Below are positions 8,039 to 16,138 of a DNA stretch of 64,000 nucleotides, one piece after another; positions within the stretch are counted from its first letter, which is position 1, and every line of letters starts with the position of its first letter. Source of the stretch: Eikenella glucosivorans (lineage in GTDB: Bacteria > Pseudomonadota > Gammaproteobacteria > Burkholderiales > Neisseriaceae); the NCBI RefSeq assembly GCF_016025525.2, contig NZ_JACSGR010000001.1, forward strand, positions 1-64,000, read 5' to 3'. The notes beneath the pieces were generated by a model. It saw nothing but the letters and a program-made list of their open reading frames with translations, ran no database searches and was not told the origin of the DNA. Both the position numbers and the translations under genes were made by a program.

Positions 8039-8752
8039 ATGACCAGCCCCCTTCTCACTTGGCACACCTTCCCCACCCCGGCCGGGCAGGCCGCCGCGCT
8101 GGCGCAGGCCGTGGCCGGCTGCCTGCGGCAATGTTTGCGCTCGCAGGGCCGTGCCGTGCTGGCCGTATCCGGCGGGCGCTCGCCGGTGGCGTTTTTCGAG
8201 ACGCTGGCGCGGCAGGAATTGGATTGGTCGAACGTTACCGTAACGCTGGTGGACGAGCGCCTGGTGCCGCCCGACCACGCCGACAGCAATGCCGCGCTGG
8301 TGCACCGACACCTGCTGCAGCAAGCCGCCGCCGAAGCCCGCTTCCTGCCCCTGGTGGATGAGCAAAGCAACGTGAACTGCCCCGCCGCCGCACTGGCTGC
8401 CGCCGAAAAACGCTTTCCCGCGCCGGATATCGCCGTACTCGGCATGGGCGCCGACGGACACACCGCTTCGCTGTTTCCGCAAGCGCCGCAGCTGGCCGAG
8501 GCCGTGTCGCCCGAATGCCGCGCCAAGCTGGTGCACACCAGCCCCATTACCGCCGCGCACGAGCGCATCGGCATGAGCCTGAACGCGCTTGCCGCCGTGC
8601 CGCACCTGTTCGTATCCATTCAAGGGGCGGAGAAACGCGCCGTGCTGGAGCAGGCCGCGGCCAACCCGCTATCTTTCCCGATCGGCCTGCTGCTGCAACG
8701 CCTGCAAGACACATCCCACCCAGAGAAATGCCATGCCTACTACGCAGACTAA
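8039..8752 (+). CDS. pgl: 6-phosphogluconolactonase (DevB type)
   Basis: Hydrolyses 6-phosphogluconolactone to 6-phosphogluconate, the step after Zwf. At 237 residues it has the usual length of the DevB/SOL family. Motifs include LAVSGGRSPVAFF near residues 40-52, TLVDERLVPPDH near 69-80, and AVLGMGADGHTASLFP near 131-146. The ATG at 8039 follows a DUS directly, without a separate Shine-Dalgarno sequence. The end overlaps the glk start by 20 nt, which points to translational coupling. Confidence 0.95.
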   Translation: MTSPLLTWHTFPTPAGQAAALAQAVAGCLRQCLRSQGRAVLAVSGGRSPVAFFETLARQELDWSNVTVTLVDERLVPPDHADSNAALVHRHLLQQAAAEARFLPLVDEQSNVNCPAAALAAAEKRFPAPDIAVLGMGADGHTASLFPQAPQLAEAVSPECRAKLVHTSPITAAHERIGMSLNALAAVPHLFVSIQGAEKRAVLEQAAANPLSFPIGLLLQRLQDTSHPEKCHAYYAD

Positions 8753-9722
8753 CCCAAACTGGCCGCGCCTGGTGGCCGACATCGGCGGCACCAACGCCCG
8801 CTTCGCGCTGGAAACCGCGCCGCTGCAAATCGAAGAAGTGCGCATCCTGCCCTGCAACGACTACCACACGCTGGCCGACGCTGTGCGCGCCTATCTGGCG
8901 CAGGTGGGGCTACCTGAAATCCGCCACTGCGCCATCGCCATTGCCAACCCGGTGGTGGGCGACTGGGTGCAAATGACCAACCACCACTGGGCGTTTTCCA
9001 TCGAAACCACCCGTCAGGCGCTGCGTTTCGACACGCTCCTGGTGCTCAACGACTTCACCGCGCAGGCGCTGGCGCTGCCGCATCTGGCCGCAAGCGAGCT
9101 GGTGCAGGTGGGCGGCGGCGCGGCGCTGCCGGATATGCCGGTGGCGGTGCTCGGCCCAGGCACGGGTTTGGGCGTGTCCGGCCTGATTCCGCATGCGGCG
9201 GGGCGTTTTGCCGCGCTGGCGGGCGAAGGCGGGCACGTGAGCTTTTCGCCGTTTGACGACACCGAAGTGTTTTTGTGGCAATACGCCAAACGCAAATTCG
9301 GCCATGTGTCGGCCGAACGCTTTTTGTGCGGCGCGGGCTTAAGCCTGATTCACGAAGGGCTGGCGGCACGCGAGCAAATCAGCCGCCCCAAGCTCTCCGC
9401 CGCCGACATCACCGAGCGCGCCCTCAGCGGCCATTCCCCGCTGTGCCGGCTGGCGCTGGATATTTTCTGCGCCATGCTCGGCACGGTGGCATCCAACCTG
9501 GCGCTCACGCTGGGCGCGCGTGGCGGGGTGTACCTGTGCGGCGGCATCGTGCCGCGCTTCATCGACTATTTCCACTCCTCGCCCTTCCGCAGCCGCTTTG
9601 AAAACAAAGGCCGTTTCGATGCCTATCTGGCGGCGATCCCGGTGTTCGTGGTGCTCAATAAATACCCCGGCCTGCCCGGCGCGGCGGTGGCGCTGGCCGA
9701 GCATTTGCAGGCAAAGCCCTAA
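8733..9722 (+). CDS. glk: Glucokinase
   Basis: ATP-dependent phosphorylation of glucose to glucose 6-phosphate in the cytoplasm. The start is the ATG at 8733 inside the end of pgl, giving 329 residues with the phosphate-binding LVADIGGTNARFALE near the N-terminus, VLGPGTGLGVSGL in the middle, and a ROK-unlike, Glk-type C-terminus. AGAGAAATGCC provides a weak ribosome-binding site. The upstream open frame is only the shadow of pgl. Last gene of the zwf-pgl-glk cluster, followed by a long DUS hairpin. Confidence 0.95.
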   Translation: MPTTQTNPNWPRLVADIGGTNARFALETAPLQIEEVRILPCNDYHTLADAVRAYLAQVGLPEIRHCAIAIANPVVGDWVQMTNHHWAFSIETTRQALRFDTLLVLNDFTAQALALPHLAASELVQVGGGAALPDMPVAVLGPGTGLGVSGLIPHAAGRFAALAGEGGHVSFSPFDDTEVFLWQYAKRKFGHVSAERFLCGAGLSLIHEGLAAREQISRPKLSAADITERALSGHSPLCRLALDIFCAMLGTVASNLALTLGARGGVYLCGGIVPRFIDYFHSSPFRSRFENKGRFDAYLAAIPVFVVLNKYPGLPGAAVALAEHLQAKP

Positions 9723-9738
9723 CTCAGCCGCCACGAAC

Positions 9739-9810
9739 AAAAGGCTACCTGAAAATGCAGCACAACAGGGGGTTCAACCTTGTTGAAGCTGCGTTTTCAG
9801 GTAGCCTTTT
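9739..9810 (+). terminator. Long inverted DUS hairpin after glk
   Basis: Arms 9739-9761 and 9788-9810 pair over 23 bp with one mismatch and end in TTTT. The DUS cores are in the stem. This is the likely terminator of the glucose cluster. Confidence 0.75.
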
Positions 9811-9858
9811 GCTGCTTTTTTATCCCGCCCCTGATTGTAAAAAGCCGCCAAATATGCT

Positions 9859-9887
9859 TTGACAATTTTTAACTGCTATCCTAATAT
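9859..9887 (+). promoter_or_regulatory. Strong promoter of gltS
   Basis: A perfect TTGACA (9859-9864), a 17-bp spacer and TAATAT (9882-9887), about 70 nt before the gltS start. Confidence 0.8.
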
Positions 9888-9959
9888 CCGCCTGAGGCCT
9901 GTTGAAACGACCAGCAGGCCTGTATTAATTGTTAAATTATTTCAACGAGGTAAACAGCT

Positions 9960-11198
9960 ATGGCAATCGAAGTAAACAGCTACTATACCTTGATCGCGGC
10001 AACCCTGGTGCTGCTGCTGGGCAAGGTGATGGTGCGCAAAATCAAATTTTTGCAGGATTTCAATATTCCCGAGCCGGTAGCAGGCGGCCTGGTGGCGGCG
10101 GCGGCTCTGCTCGCCCTATATGCCGTCCAAGGCATCAGCTTCGCTTTCCAAAAACCGCTGCAAGACACCTTCATGTTGATTTTCTTCACCTCGGTCGGCC
10201 TGACCGCGGATTTCTCGCGCCTGAAAGCGGGTGGCGTGCCTTTGGTTATCTTTACCGTGGTGGTGGGTGCCTTTATCTTTATTCAGAACGCTATCGGCGT
10301 GGGCTTGGCCAGCGCGTTCGGCCTGCACCCGATGACCGGCCTGATTACCGGCTCCATCACCCTCACCGGCGGCCACGGCACCGCAGCCGGCTGGGCGCCC
10401 GACCTGATCAAATACGGCGTACCTGCCGCTGCCGAGCTGGGCATGGCTTCCGCCACCTTCGGCCTGGTGGCCGGCGGCCTGATTGGCGGCCCGGTGGCTC
10501 GCCGCTTAATCAACAAAATGGGGCGCAAGCCTTTGTCTGAAGAAGAAACCGGCGCGCTCGACCGCCAATGCGCTTCCGATGATTCCAACAAGCATACCGA
10601 CGACGTGTTCGAACACGCCGAGCAAACCCGCCTGATCACCGCCACCTCGGCCATCGAAACGTTGGCGATGTTCGCCGCCTGCCTGTCTTTCGCCGAAATC
10701 ATGGACGGCATCGACAAGCAATACCTGCTCGACCTGCCCAAATTCGTGTGGGCACTGTTTGGCGGCGTGGTGCTGCGCAATGTATTGGTAATGGGCTTTA
10801 AATTCAATATGTTCGACCGTGCTATCGACGTGTTCGGCAATGCTTCGCTCTCGCTCTTCCTGGCCATGGCGCTGCTGAACCTGAAACTGTGGGAGCTCAC
10901 CGGCCTGGCCGGCCCGGTTACCATCATCCTGCTGATTCAAACCGTGGTGATGATTCTGTATGCCACTTATGCCACTTATGTGTTTATGGGCCGCGACTAC
11001 GACGCTTCCGTGCTGGCCGCCGGCCACTGCGGCTTCGGCCTGGGCGCCACCCCGACTGCGGTAGCTAATATGCAGGCCATCACCGAGCGCTTCGGCCCCT
11101 CGCATAAGGCCTTCCTGATTGTGCCGCTGGTGGGCGCGTTTTTCGTGGACATCATCAACGCGCTGATTTTGGCCGGCTTTGTGAATTTCCTGAACTAG
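9960..11198 (+). CDS. gltS: Sodium/glutamate symporter
   Basis: 412-residue inner-membrane protein of the GltS (ESS) family, which imports glutamate with Na+. Length and the two homologous halves fit E. coli GltS (401). Signature segments include FLQDFNIPEPVAGGLVAA near residues 28-45, TGSITLTGGHGTAAGWAP near 130-147, and HCGFGLGATPTAVANM in the second half, both with the glycine-rich re-entrant loop character. The ATG follows AACGAGGTAAACAGCT. It is monocistronic, with its own promoter and terminator. Confidence 0.95.
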   Translation: MAIEVNSYYTLIAATLVLLLGKVMVRKIKFLQDFNIPEPVAGGLVAAAALLALYAVQGISFAFQKPLQDTFMLIFFTSVGLTADFSRLKAGGVPLVIFTVVVGAFIFIQNAIGVGLASAFGLHPMTGLITGSITLTGGHGTAAGWAPDLIKYGVPAAAELGMASATFGLVAGGLIGGPVARRLINKMGRKPLSEEETGALDRQCASDDSNKHTDDVFEHAEQTRLITATSAIETLAMFAACLSFAEIMDGIDKQYLLDLPKFVWALFGGVVLRNVLVMGFKFNMFDRAIDVFGNASLSLFLAMALLNLKLWELTGLAGPVTIILLIQTVVMILYATYATYVFMGRDYDASVLAAGHCGFGLGATPTAVANMQAITERFGPSHKAFLIVPLVGAFFVDIINALILAGFVNFLN

Positions 11199-11219
11199 GC
11201 TCCTAGGCTCCGGCTTAAG

Positions 11220-11250
11220 AAAACGGCATCCCATTGCGGGATGCCGTTTT
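11220..11250 (+). terminator. Rho-independent terminator of gltS
   Basis: A 13-bp perfect stem with a 5-nt loop ending in TTTT, starting 22 nt after the gltS stop. Unlike most terminators here it does not use a DUS. Confidence 0.9.
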
Positions 11251-11273
11251 GGTTTGTTTGCCGGTTTGAAAGG

Positions 11274-11376
11274 TTACCTGAATTGTTAGCTTCGCAGAAA
11301 CTTCGCTGCGCTGCGTTTTCAGGTAGCCTTTAATCCGGTTTTAACTTCGTTGAAGCTTGCGCTTTCAGGTAGCCTG
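11274..11376 (+). repeat. Composite repeat with three DUS
   Basis: A variant DUS (AGGTTACCTGAA) near 11274, then TAGCTTCGCAGAAACTTCG, a DUS near 11321, TTTTAACTTCGTTGAAGCTT and a third DUS at 11364-11376. Same composite repeat as at 1292. Confidence 0.6.
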
Positions 11377-11377
11377 A

Positions 11378-12547
11378 TTAGGCTTCACCCTCTTCTTCCA
11401 TGCCCACAATCGCCAAGTTGTCGATGCCGGATGTTTGCCCACCACGGTCGCGTTTGCTGTTGAGCTGGATGTTGAGGCGCAGGTCGTTTACGGAGTCGGC
11501 GTTTTTCAGCGCGTCTTCGTAGGCGATGTGCCCGGCTTCATAAAGGTCGAACAGGGATTGGTCGAAGGTTTGCATGCCGAGGTCGCGGGAACGGGCCATG
11601 ATTTCTTTCACGCCGTGGATGTCGCCGTTGAGAATCAGCTCGGCAATCAGCGGGGAGTTGAGCAGCACTTCCACGGCGGCCACGCGGCCTTTGCCGTCGG
11701 GCTTGGGCACGAGGCGCTGGGAGATGAAGCCTTTGAGGTTGAGCGAGAGGTCGTTCAAAAGCTGGGTGCGGCGCTCTTCTGGGAAGAAGTTGATGATGCG
11801 GTCGAGCGCCTGGTTGGCGTTGTTGGCGTGCAGGGTGGCCATGCAGAGGTGGCCGGTTTCGGCGAAGGCTAGGGCGTAGTCCATGGTTTCGCGGTCGCGG
11901 ATTTCGCCGATGAGGATCACGTCGGGGGCTTGGCGCAGGGTGTTTTTGAGGGCGGCAAACCAGTTTTCGGTGTCCACGCCCACTTCGCGCTGGGTGATGA
12001 TGCAGTTTTTGTGCGGGTGGACGAATTCGATCGGGTCTTCGATGGTGATGATGTGGCCGTGGCTGTTTTCGTTGCGGTAGTCGATCATGGCGGCCAGGGA
12101 GGTGGATTTGCCGGAGCCGGTGCCGCCCACGAAGATGACGAGGCCGCGTTTTTCCATCACCACTTGTTTCAAAATCGGCGGCAGGTTCATGTTGTCGAAC
12201 TTGGGGATGTCGCTGGTGATCACGCGGCACACGAGGGCGGCGGCGCCGCGCTGCACCATGGCGTTGATGCGGAAGCGGGATACGCCGGCCAGGCTGATGG
12301 CGAAGTTGCTTTCTTTGGTGTTGTCGAACTCTTCGGCCTGTTTGTCGTCCATCAGGGCGCGGGCGATGAGCGCGGTGTGGTCGGCGGTGAGGGGTTTGTC
12401 GGTAATCGGCGTGAGCTTGCCGTCGAGCTTCATGGCCGGGGGGAAGCCGGCAGTGATGAAAAGGTCGGAGCCTTTGCTCTGCACCAAGTGGTGAAGCAGG
12501 CCGTGGATGAATTTTTTCATCTCTTCGTTGTATGCGGGGATTGCCAT
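11378..12547 (-). CDS. pilU: Type IV pilus retraction ATPase PilU
   Basis: 389-residue member of the PilT/PilU secretion ATPases that power pilus retraction at the inner membrane. It matches PilU rather than PilT: GSDLFITAGFPP near the N-terminus, Walker A GGTGSGKSTS near residues 142-151, the Asp box and the histidine-rich TGHLCMATLHANNANQALDR. It starts MAIPAYNEEM; an internal ATG at MKKFIHGL (residue 11) is an alternative. pilT, its usual neighbour, is not in the window. PilU normally works with PilT rather than alone. Confidence 0.95.
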   Translation of the reverse strand: MAIPAYNEEMKKFIHGLLHHLVQSKGSDLFITAGFPPAMKLDGKLTPITDKPLTADHTALIARALMDDKQAEEFDNTKESNFAISLAGVSRFRINAMVQRGAAALVCRVITSDIPKFDNMNLPPILKQVVMEKRGLVIFVGGTGSGKSTSLAAMIDYRNENSHGHIITIEDPIEFVHPHKNCIITQREVGVDTENWFAALKNTLRQAPDVILIGEIRDRETMDYALAFAETGHLCMATLHANNANQALDRIINFFPEERRTQLLNDLSLNLKGFISQRLVPKPDGKGRVAAVEVLLNSPLIAELILNGDIHGVKEIMARSRDLGMQTFDQSLFDLYEAGHIAYEDALKNADSVNDLRLNIQLNSKRDRGGQTSGIDNLAIVGMEEEGEA

Positions 12548-12586
12548 AGAGCGTTTTCCATTTTAGTTGCAAATCAATCAAATATA

Positions 12587-12627
12587 TTTTCAGGTAGCCT
12601 CATACTCCGGCAGAGGCTACCTGAAAA
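12587..12627. terminator. Facing DUS pair between usp and pilU
   Basis: TTTTCAGGTAGCCT and its inverted copy AGGCTACCTGAAAA form a 14-bp stem with a 13-nt loop, just after the universal stress gene. Confidence 0.55.
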
Positions 12628-12636
12628 ACCGGCGGC

Positions 12637-13080
12637 TTATTCTTCGTCTTCCATGCGGCGGAACAGCAACACGGGCACGTTCGCCTGCCGCAGCACGCCT
12701 TCGGCCACGGAGCCCATCAAGAGGTGCAAAAGGCCGCTGAATCCGTGGGTGCCCATCGCGATTAAGTCGCACTGCTGGCGCGCTGCTTCCTTAATCAGCA
12801 CGTCGGCCACGCGCATGCCGTCGTTTTCCAGCGTTTCGATTTCATAAGGCACGCCGGCCTGCTTCATGATTTCCTCGGCATGGTCGGCCACCTGCGCCTC
12901 CAGCGCATACAGCTCTTCGGAACGCGGCAGCATCGTGGCCTCGCGCTTCAAATCGCTGAGGTCCACCACATGCACCGCCACTAAGGTTGCGCCCACCGCC
13001 TTGGCCAGCCGGCAGGCTTCCTGCAGGGCGTAAACGGAAGTTTTGCTGTCGTCTATCGGAACCAAAATTCGCTGATACAT
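12637..13080 (-). CDS. Universal stress protein, UspA family
   Basis: 147 residues from the ATG at 13080, preceded by AAGGAGTGTG. The N-terminal strand YQRILVPIDDS and the C-terminal nucleotide-binding pattern G-x2-G-x9-G-S (MGTHGFSGLLHLLMGS) are both present, so ATP binding is expected. Cytosolic; in this family expression rises under growth arrest or stress. The open frame reaches further upstream but has no ribosome-binding site there. Monocistronic. Confidence 0.92.
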   Translation of the reverse strand: MYQRILVPIDDSKTSVYALQEACRLAKAVGATLVAVHVVDLSDLKREATMLPRSEELYALEAQVADHAEEIMKQAGVPYEIETLENDGMRVADVLIKEAARQQCDLIAMGTHGFSGLLHLLMGSVAEGVLRQANVPVLLFRRMEDEE

Positions 13081-13397
13081 TTTCACACTCCTTTTGTTTG
13101 TAGGCGCCCGGGCTGAGAAGATTGCCCCGCCCAAGCCGCCCATCCGTTGCAGTCCGAACCACTTTACCTGTAACGGGATTGTAAAGCAAATCGCCGTTGT
13201 TCACAGAAAAAACCGGTTCTGCCCTCAAGCACGTTGCACAGATGTCAGCTTGCGTTTGCCCCGTATCCGATTTAACCAGCCAACGCTAATCGACCGAATT
13301 ACTACCAATGACTGAGTGAACCGGCAAGTTCGTTCCGCTAGACTGCGCCTTTTCAATTTTTGACAATTATTAAAACCCATATAAAACAGGAACCAAT
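13081..13397. other. Intergenic region between usp and lipoprotein gene
   Basis: No gene or RNA is seen in this stretch between divergent genes. On the minus strand a TACAAT (13183-13178) could be the -10 of the stress gene, with only a poor -35. On the plus strand TTGACA at 13360-13365 is followed by TATAAA at 13380-13385, but the spacing (14) is short and the start codon too near. An AGGAA ribosome-binding site precedes the lipoprotein start. Confidence 0.4.
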
Positions 13398-14381
13398 ATG
13401 ACCAAACATTTATTCTGCACCACCATCATCGCTCTCGGCTTGGCCGCCTGCGGCAGCAGCGGCGGCGGTTCTCCCTCCGTGCAAAACAACAATACCCCAA
13501 CGCCTGCCGCCCAAACCACCTCGCCGGATGCCGAATCATCTGCCGTCAAAAACGCCGGCACCAGCCTCGACTACCGCCGTAACTACGCCGCCATCATTGG
13601 CAGCAAGAGCGTGATTGCCGCCCAAACCCTGATGGGGCCGCAGGCCGGCAACAATACGCGTGGCGAGAAAAACCTCACCCTCACCCTCAACGGCCGCAGC
13701 TACGGCCTGACCGACCGCATCAACATCGCCGCCCTGCCCGACGGCCTGCTCGAGCTGCCCTATAAAGCCGAGTGGACCTCGCTGAAAGTTGCTTATCCCA
13801 GCCCGAATCGTGATGTGAACGTGGAAGAACAGGGCAAAATGTATATCTACCAGCGCCCCTATTCCATGGTATTGGCTACCCGGCCCGACACCTACCGCTA
13901 CGACGGTGCCAACGATCCAAACAACCGCCTGAACCGCCAAGACACCATGAAAGTACAGCTGGTGAGCGGCCTGCCGGTGAGCGACGCCACTATTAACCGC
14001 CTCAGCGGCAACACCTTCAACTATAAAGGCGAGTCTTTTGCCAACTTCGGTTCCGGCTTGGAGAAAGGCGTGTTTGACTACAACATCAACTTCACCGACA
14101 AAACCGGCAGCGGCCGCATCACGGGCATGGCTTCCACCGGCGACATCGAACTGCGCCAAGGCCGCATCGGCAGCGCCCAACCGTTCAATCCGATGCTGAA
14201 CAGTGCCGAACGCACCAAAGGCATCAACGGCACGGCCTCTTCCGAGCGCATGGACGCTTCTTGGTATTACCTCTCCATCTTCGGGCCAAACGCCGAAGAA
14301 GTGGCCGGCTTCGTAGAAGGCAGCCGCCGCGGGTCCAGCGGCCAGTGGAATATCGGCGTTAGCGGAACCAAGCAACCTTAA
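13398..14381 (+). CDS. Surface lipoprotein with fHbp/TbpB-like barrel, probable Slam cargo
   Basis: 327-residue lipoprotein. Signal peptide with lipobox LAAC, lipidated Cys at residue 18, then a Gly/Ser/Pro-rich linker to about residue 50. The C-terminal third reads like the eight-stranded barrel shared by TbpB, HpuA and factor H binding protein: TGSGRITGMASTGDI, KGINGTASSERM, and YYLSIFGPNAEEVAGFVEG, close in pattern to the end of fHbp (SLGIFGGKAQEVAGSAEV). The next gene encodes a Slam protein, which in Neisseria flips such lipoproteins to the cell surface. The ligand is unknown; heme, transferrin or a host complement regulator are the family precedents. No TonB-dependent receptor is adjacent. 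Confidence 0.8.
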   Translation: MTKHLFCTTIIALGLAACGSSGGGSPSVQNNNTPTPAAQTTSPDAESSAVKNAGTSLDYRRNYAAIIGSKSVIAAQTLMGPQAGNNTRGEKNLTLTLNGRSYGLTDRINIAALPDGLLELPYKAEWTSLKVAYPSPNRDVNVEEQGKMYIYQRPYSMVLATRPDTYRYDGANDPNNRLNRQDTMKVQLVSGLPVSDATINRLSGNTFNYKGESFANFGSGLEKGVFDYNINFTDKTGSGRITGMASTGDIELRQGRIGSAQPFNPMLNSAERTKGINGTASSERMDASWYYLSIFGPNAEEVAGFVEGSRRGSSGQWNIGVSGTKQP

Positions 14382-14447
14382 ACCTGCCCTGGATACGCCT
14401 CTTCTTTTAAAAACAGCATCTCAATAAAACAGTATCCAGTCGTCACA

Positions 14448-14497
14448 GCTGCAGGCTACCTGAAAACAGACCATACGGTTTTCAGGTAGCCTGCAGC
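14448..14497. terminator. 20-bp perfect DUS hairpin between lipoprotein and Slam genes
   Basis: Arms 14448-14467 and 14478-14497 pair perfectly around a 10-nt loop, with DUS cores in both arms. It lacks a long U tail, so it may attenuate transcription into the Slam gene or protect the lipoprotein mRNA end. Confidence 0.65.
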
Positions 14498-14527
14498 CAT
14501 CATTTAATCCATCCGATTTTAAAAGCC

Positions 14528-15985
14528 ATGACGCCTCCTTCACACCGACCGGCCTTCCTATGGCCGCTCCTGTTCTGCATCCCGCTCTGGGCAGCCGCCG
14601 CCCCGCCCGATGCCGTGCCGCACGATGACAATCCGCCGTGGCCGCAGCCGCCGCAGCCCATCCGGTCGGCCGACACAGCCGCCCCCAAAGCGCCCCAAAC
14701 CGAGGCACCGCCGTCCAAGCACCTGACTGAAGCCGACTTGCGCGCCAACCCCGACCTGACCGAACAGCTCATCAACCAGGCCATCCTCCACCGCCAGTGG
14801 GATTTGTTGGCCGACCTGCTGGCCGTGTATCAGACCATGCCGAACCACGACGGCGTGCTATACGACTACGGCAGCGGCGCACTGCTGCGTGGTCAAGGGC
14901 GGCTCGAACAAGCCGTGGCGCGCTATGCCGCCATCCTGCGGCAACGGCCGGAATTGTCCTACGTTCGTTTCGACTACATGGCGATGCTGTTCGAAAACCA
15001 CCAATACCGCCAAGCCGAGCATCAGGCAGCACAGTTGGAACAATCCAACCTGCTGCCCGAAGCCAAACAACTGGTTGCACAATATCGGCAGTCCATGCGG
15101 CAGCGCCAAGCCTGGCAGGCCGACGCCTCCCTGCAATACGAACAAAACGACAACGTCAACAACGCCTCCTCCGCCCGAGAACTGCGCCTCGGCTCCCGCG
15201 TGTGGCTGCGCGACGAAGCTTCACTGCCACAGAAAGCCACCGGCCTACGCTACAATGTCACGTTCGACCGCGCCGTCAACATCGGCGGCAACCACTTCTT
15301 CACCGCCGGCGCCGGCTTCGACGGCGTGTTTTACTGGGATCGGCGCGAATACAACGAAGAAACCCTGCGCTGGCAGCCCGGCTACCGCTTCCGCAACATC
15401 CGCAGCAGCTGGCAGCTGCAACCCTATGTGGAATACGGCTGGTTTTCAGGTAGCCCCTACAGCCGCCAATACGGCATACAGGGGCAATACAGCCGCCAGC
15501 TCGGCTCCCGATGGCAGCTCAACCTGTCTGCCGCCCACAGCCGGCGGCACTATCGCGATCCGCAAATCGCGCAGCGATACGACGGCCCGCAAACCCAGCT
15601 GGCTGCCACCGCCGCCTGGATGCCCGCAGCCAACAGCCTGTTCTATGGCGGTCTCGATTGGTGGCAGCAGCAAACCCAAGACGAATCCGAAGCCTCCATC
15701 CGGCGCGGCATTCGCTTCGGTCTGGTGAAAGAATGGCCGAAGCTCGGCCTGCGCGCCGATCTCCGCCTGGGCCGGCGGCAGTTCCGCCAAACCCATTTCT
15801 TCTTCCCCGTGGTACGTGCCGACCGAGAAACCCAGTTCAACCTGTCGCTGTGGCACCCCAAACTGCAATGGCACGGCCTGATGCCGCGCCTGAGCTACCG
15901 CTACCTGAACATCAACAGCAACATCCCCGAGCTCTACCAACGACGCAGCCGCCAATGGTTTGTCGAAGTGGAGCGGCGGTTCTGA
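14528..15985 (+). CDS. Surface lipoprotein assembly modifier (Slam, DUF560)
   Basis: 485-residue outer-membrane protein. Signal peptide of about 25 residues (hydrophobic LWPLLFCIPLWAAAA), a proline-rich segment, an N-terminal tetratricopeptide domain (LTEADLRANPDLTEQLINQA, LLADLLAVYQ, GALLRGQGRLEQAVARYA), then a C-terminal beta-barrel with alternating aromatic strands ending in phenylalanine (WFVEVERRF). This is the Slam architecture; Slam1/Slam2 of Neisseria move TbpB, LbpB, fHbp and HpuA across the outer membrane. The adjacent lipoprotein is the obvious client. The start ATG at 14528 has no strong Shine-Dalgarno sequence. A DUS is embedded near 15445. Confidence 0.9.
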   Translation: MTPPSHRPAFLWPLLFCIPLWAAAAPPDAVPHDDNPPWPQPPQPIRSADTAAPKAPQTEAPPSKHLTEADLRANPDLTEQLINQAILHRQWDLLADLLAVYQTMPNHDGVLYDYGSGALLRGQGRLEQAVARYAAILRQRPELSYVRFDYMAMLFENHQYRQAEHQAAQLEQSNLLPEAKQLVAQYRQSMRQRQAWQADASLQYEQNDNVNNASSARELRLGSRVWLRDEASLPQKATGLRYNVTFDRAVNIGGNHFFTAGAGFDGVFYWDRREYNEETLRWQPGYRFRNIRSSWQLQPYVEYGWFSGSPYSRQYGIQGQYSRQLGSRWQLNLSAAHSRRHYRDPQIAQRYDGPQTQLAATAAWMPAANSLFYGGLDWWQQQTQDESEASIRRGIRFGLVKEWPKLGLRADLRLGRRQFRQTHFFFPVVRADRETQFNLSLWHPKLQWHGLMPRLSYRYLNINSNIPELYQRRSRQWFVEVERRF

Positions 15986-16080
15986 GCCTCCGTGCCTCCT
16001 GCAGTCGGCCGGAGCCCTGGCGAAACGTACCCGATTCCCGCCCAACCCCTCTAAACCCGAGACAGGATCCATCCATAACA

Positions 16081-16114
16081 AAGGCTACCTGAAAACCAAA
16101 TTTCAGGTAGCCTT
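16081..16114. terminator. DUS hairpin between convergent Slam and hemA genes
   Basis: 14-bp perfect stem with a 6-nt loop made of two facing DUS. Probably a bidirectional terminator. Confidence 0.7.
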
Positions 16115-16138
16115 AATCTTTAATCTGGCCGCCAGCGT

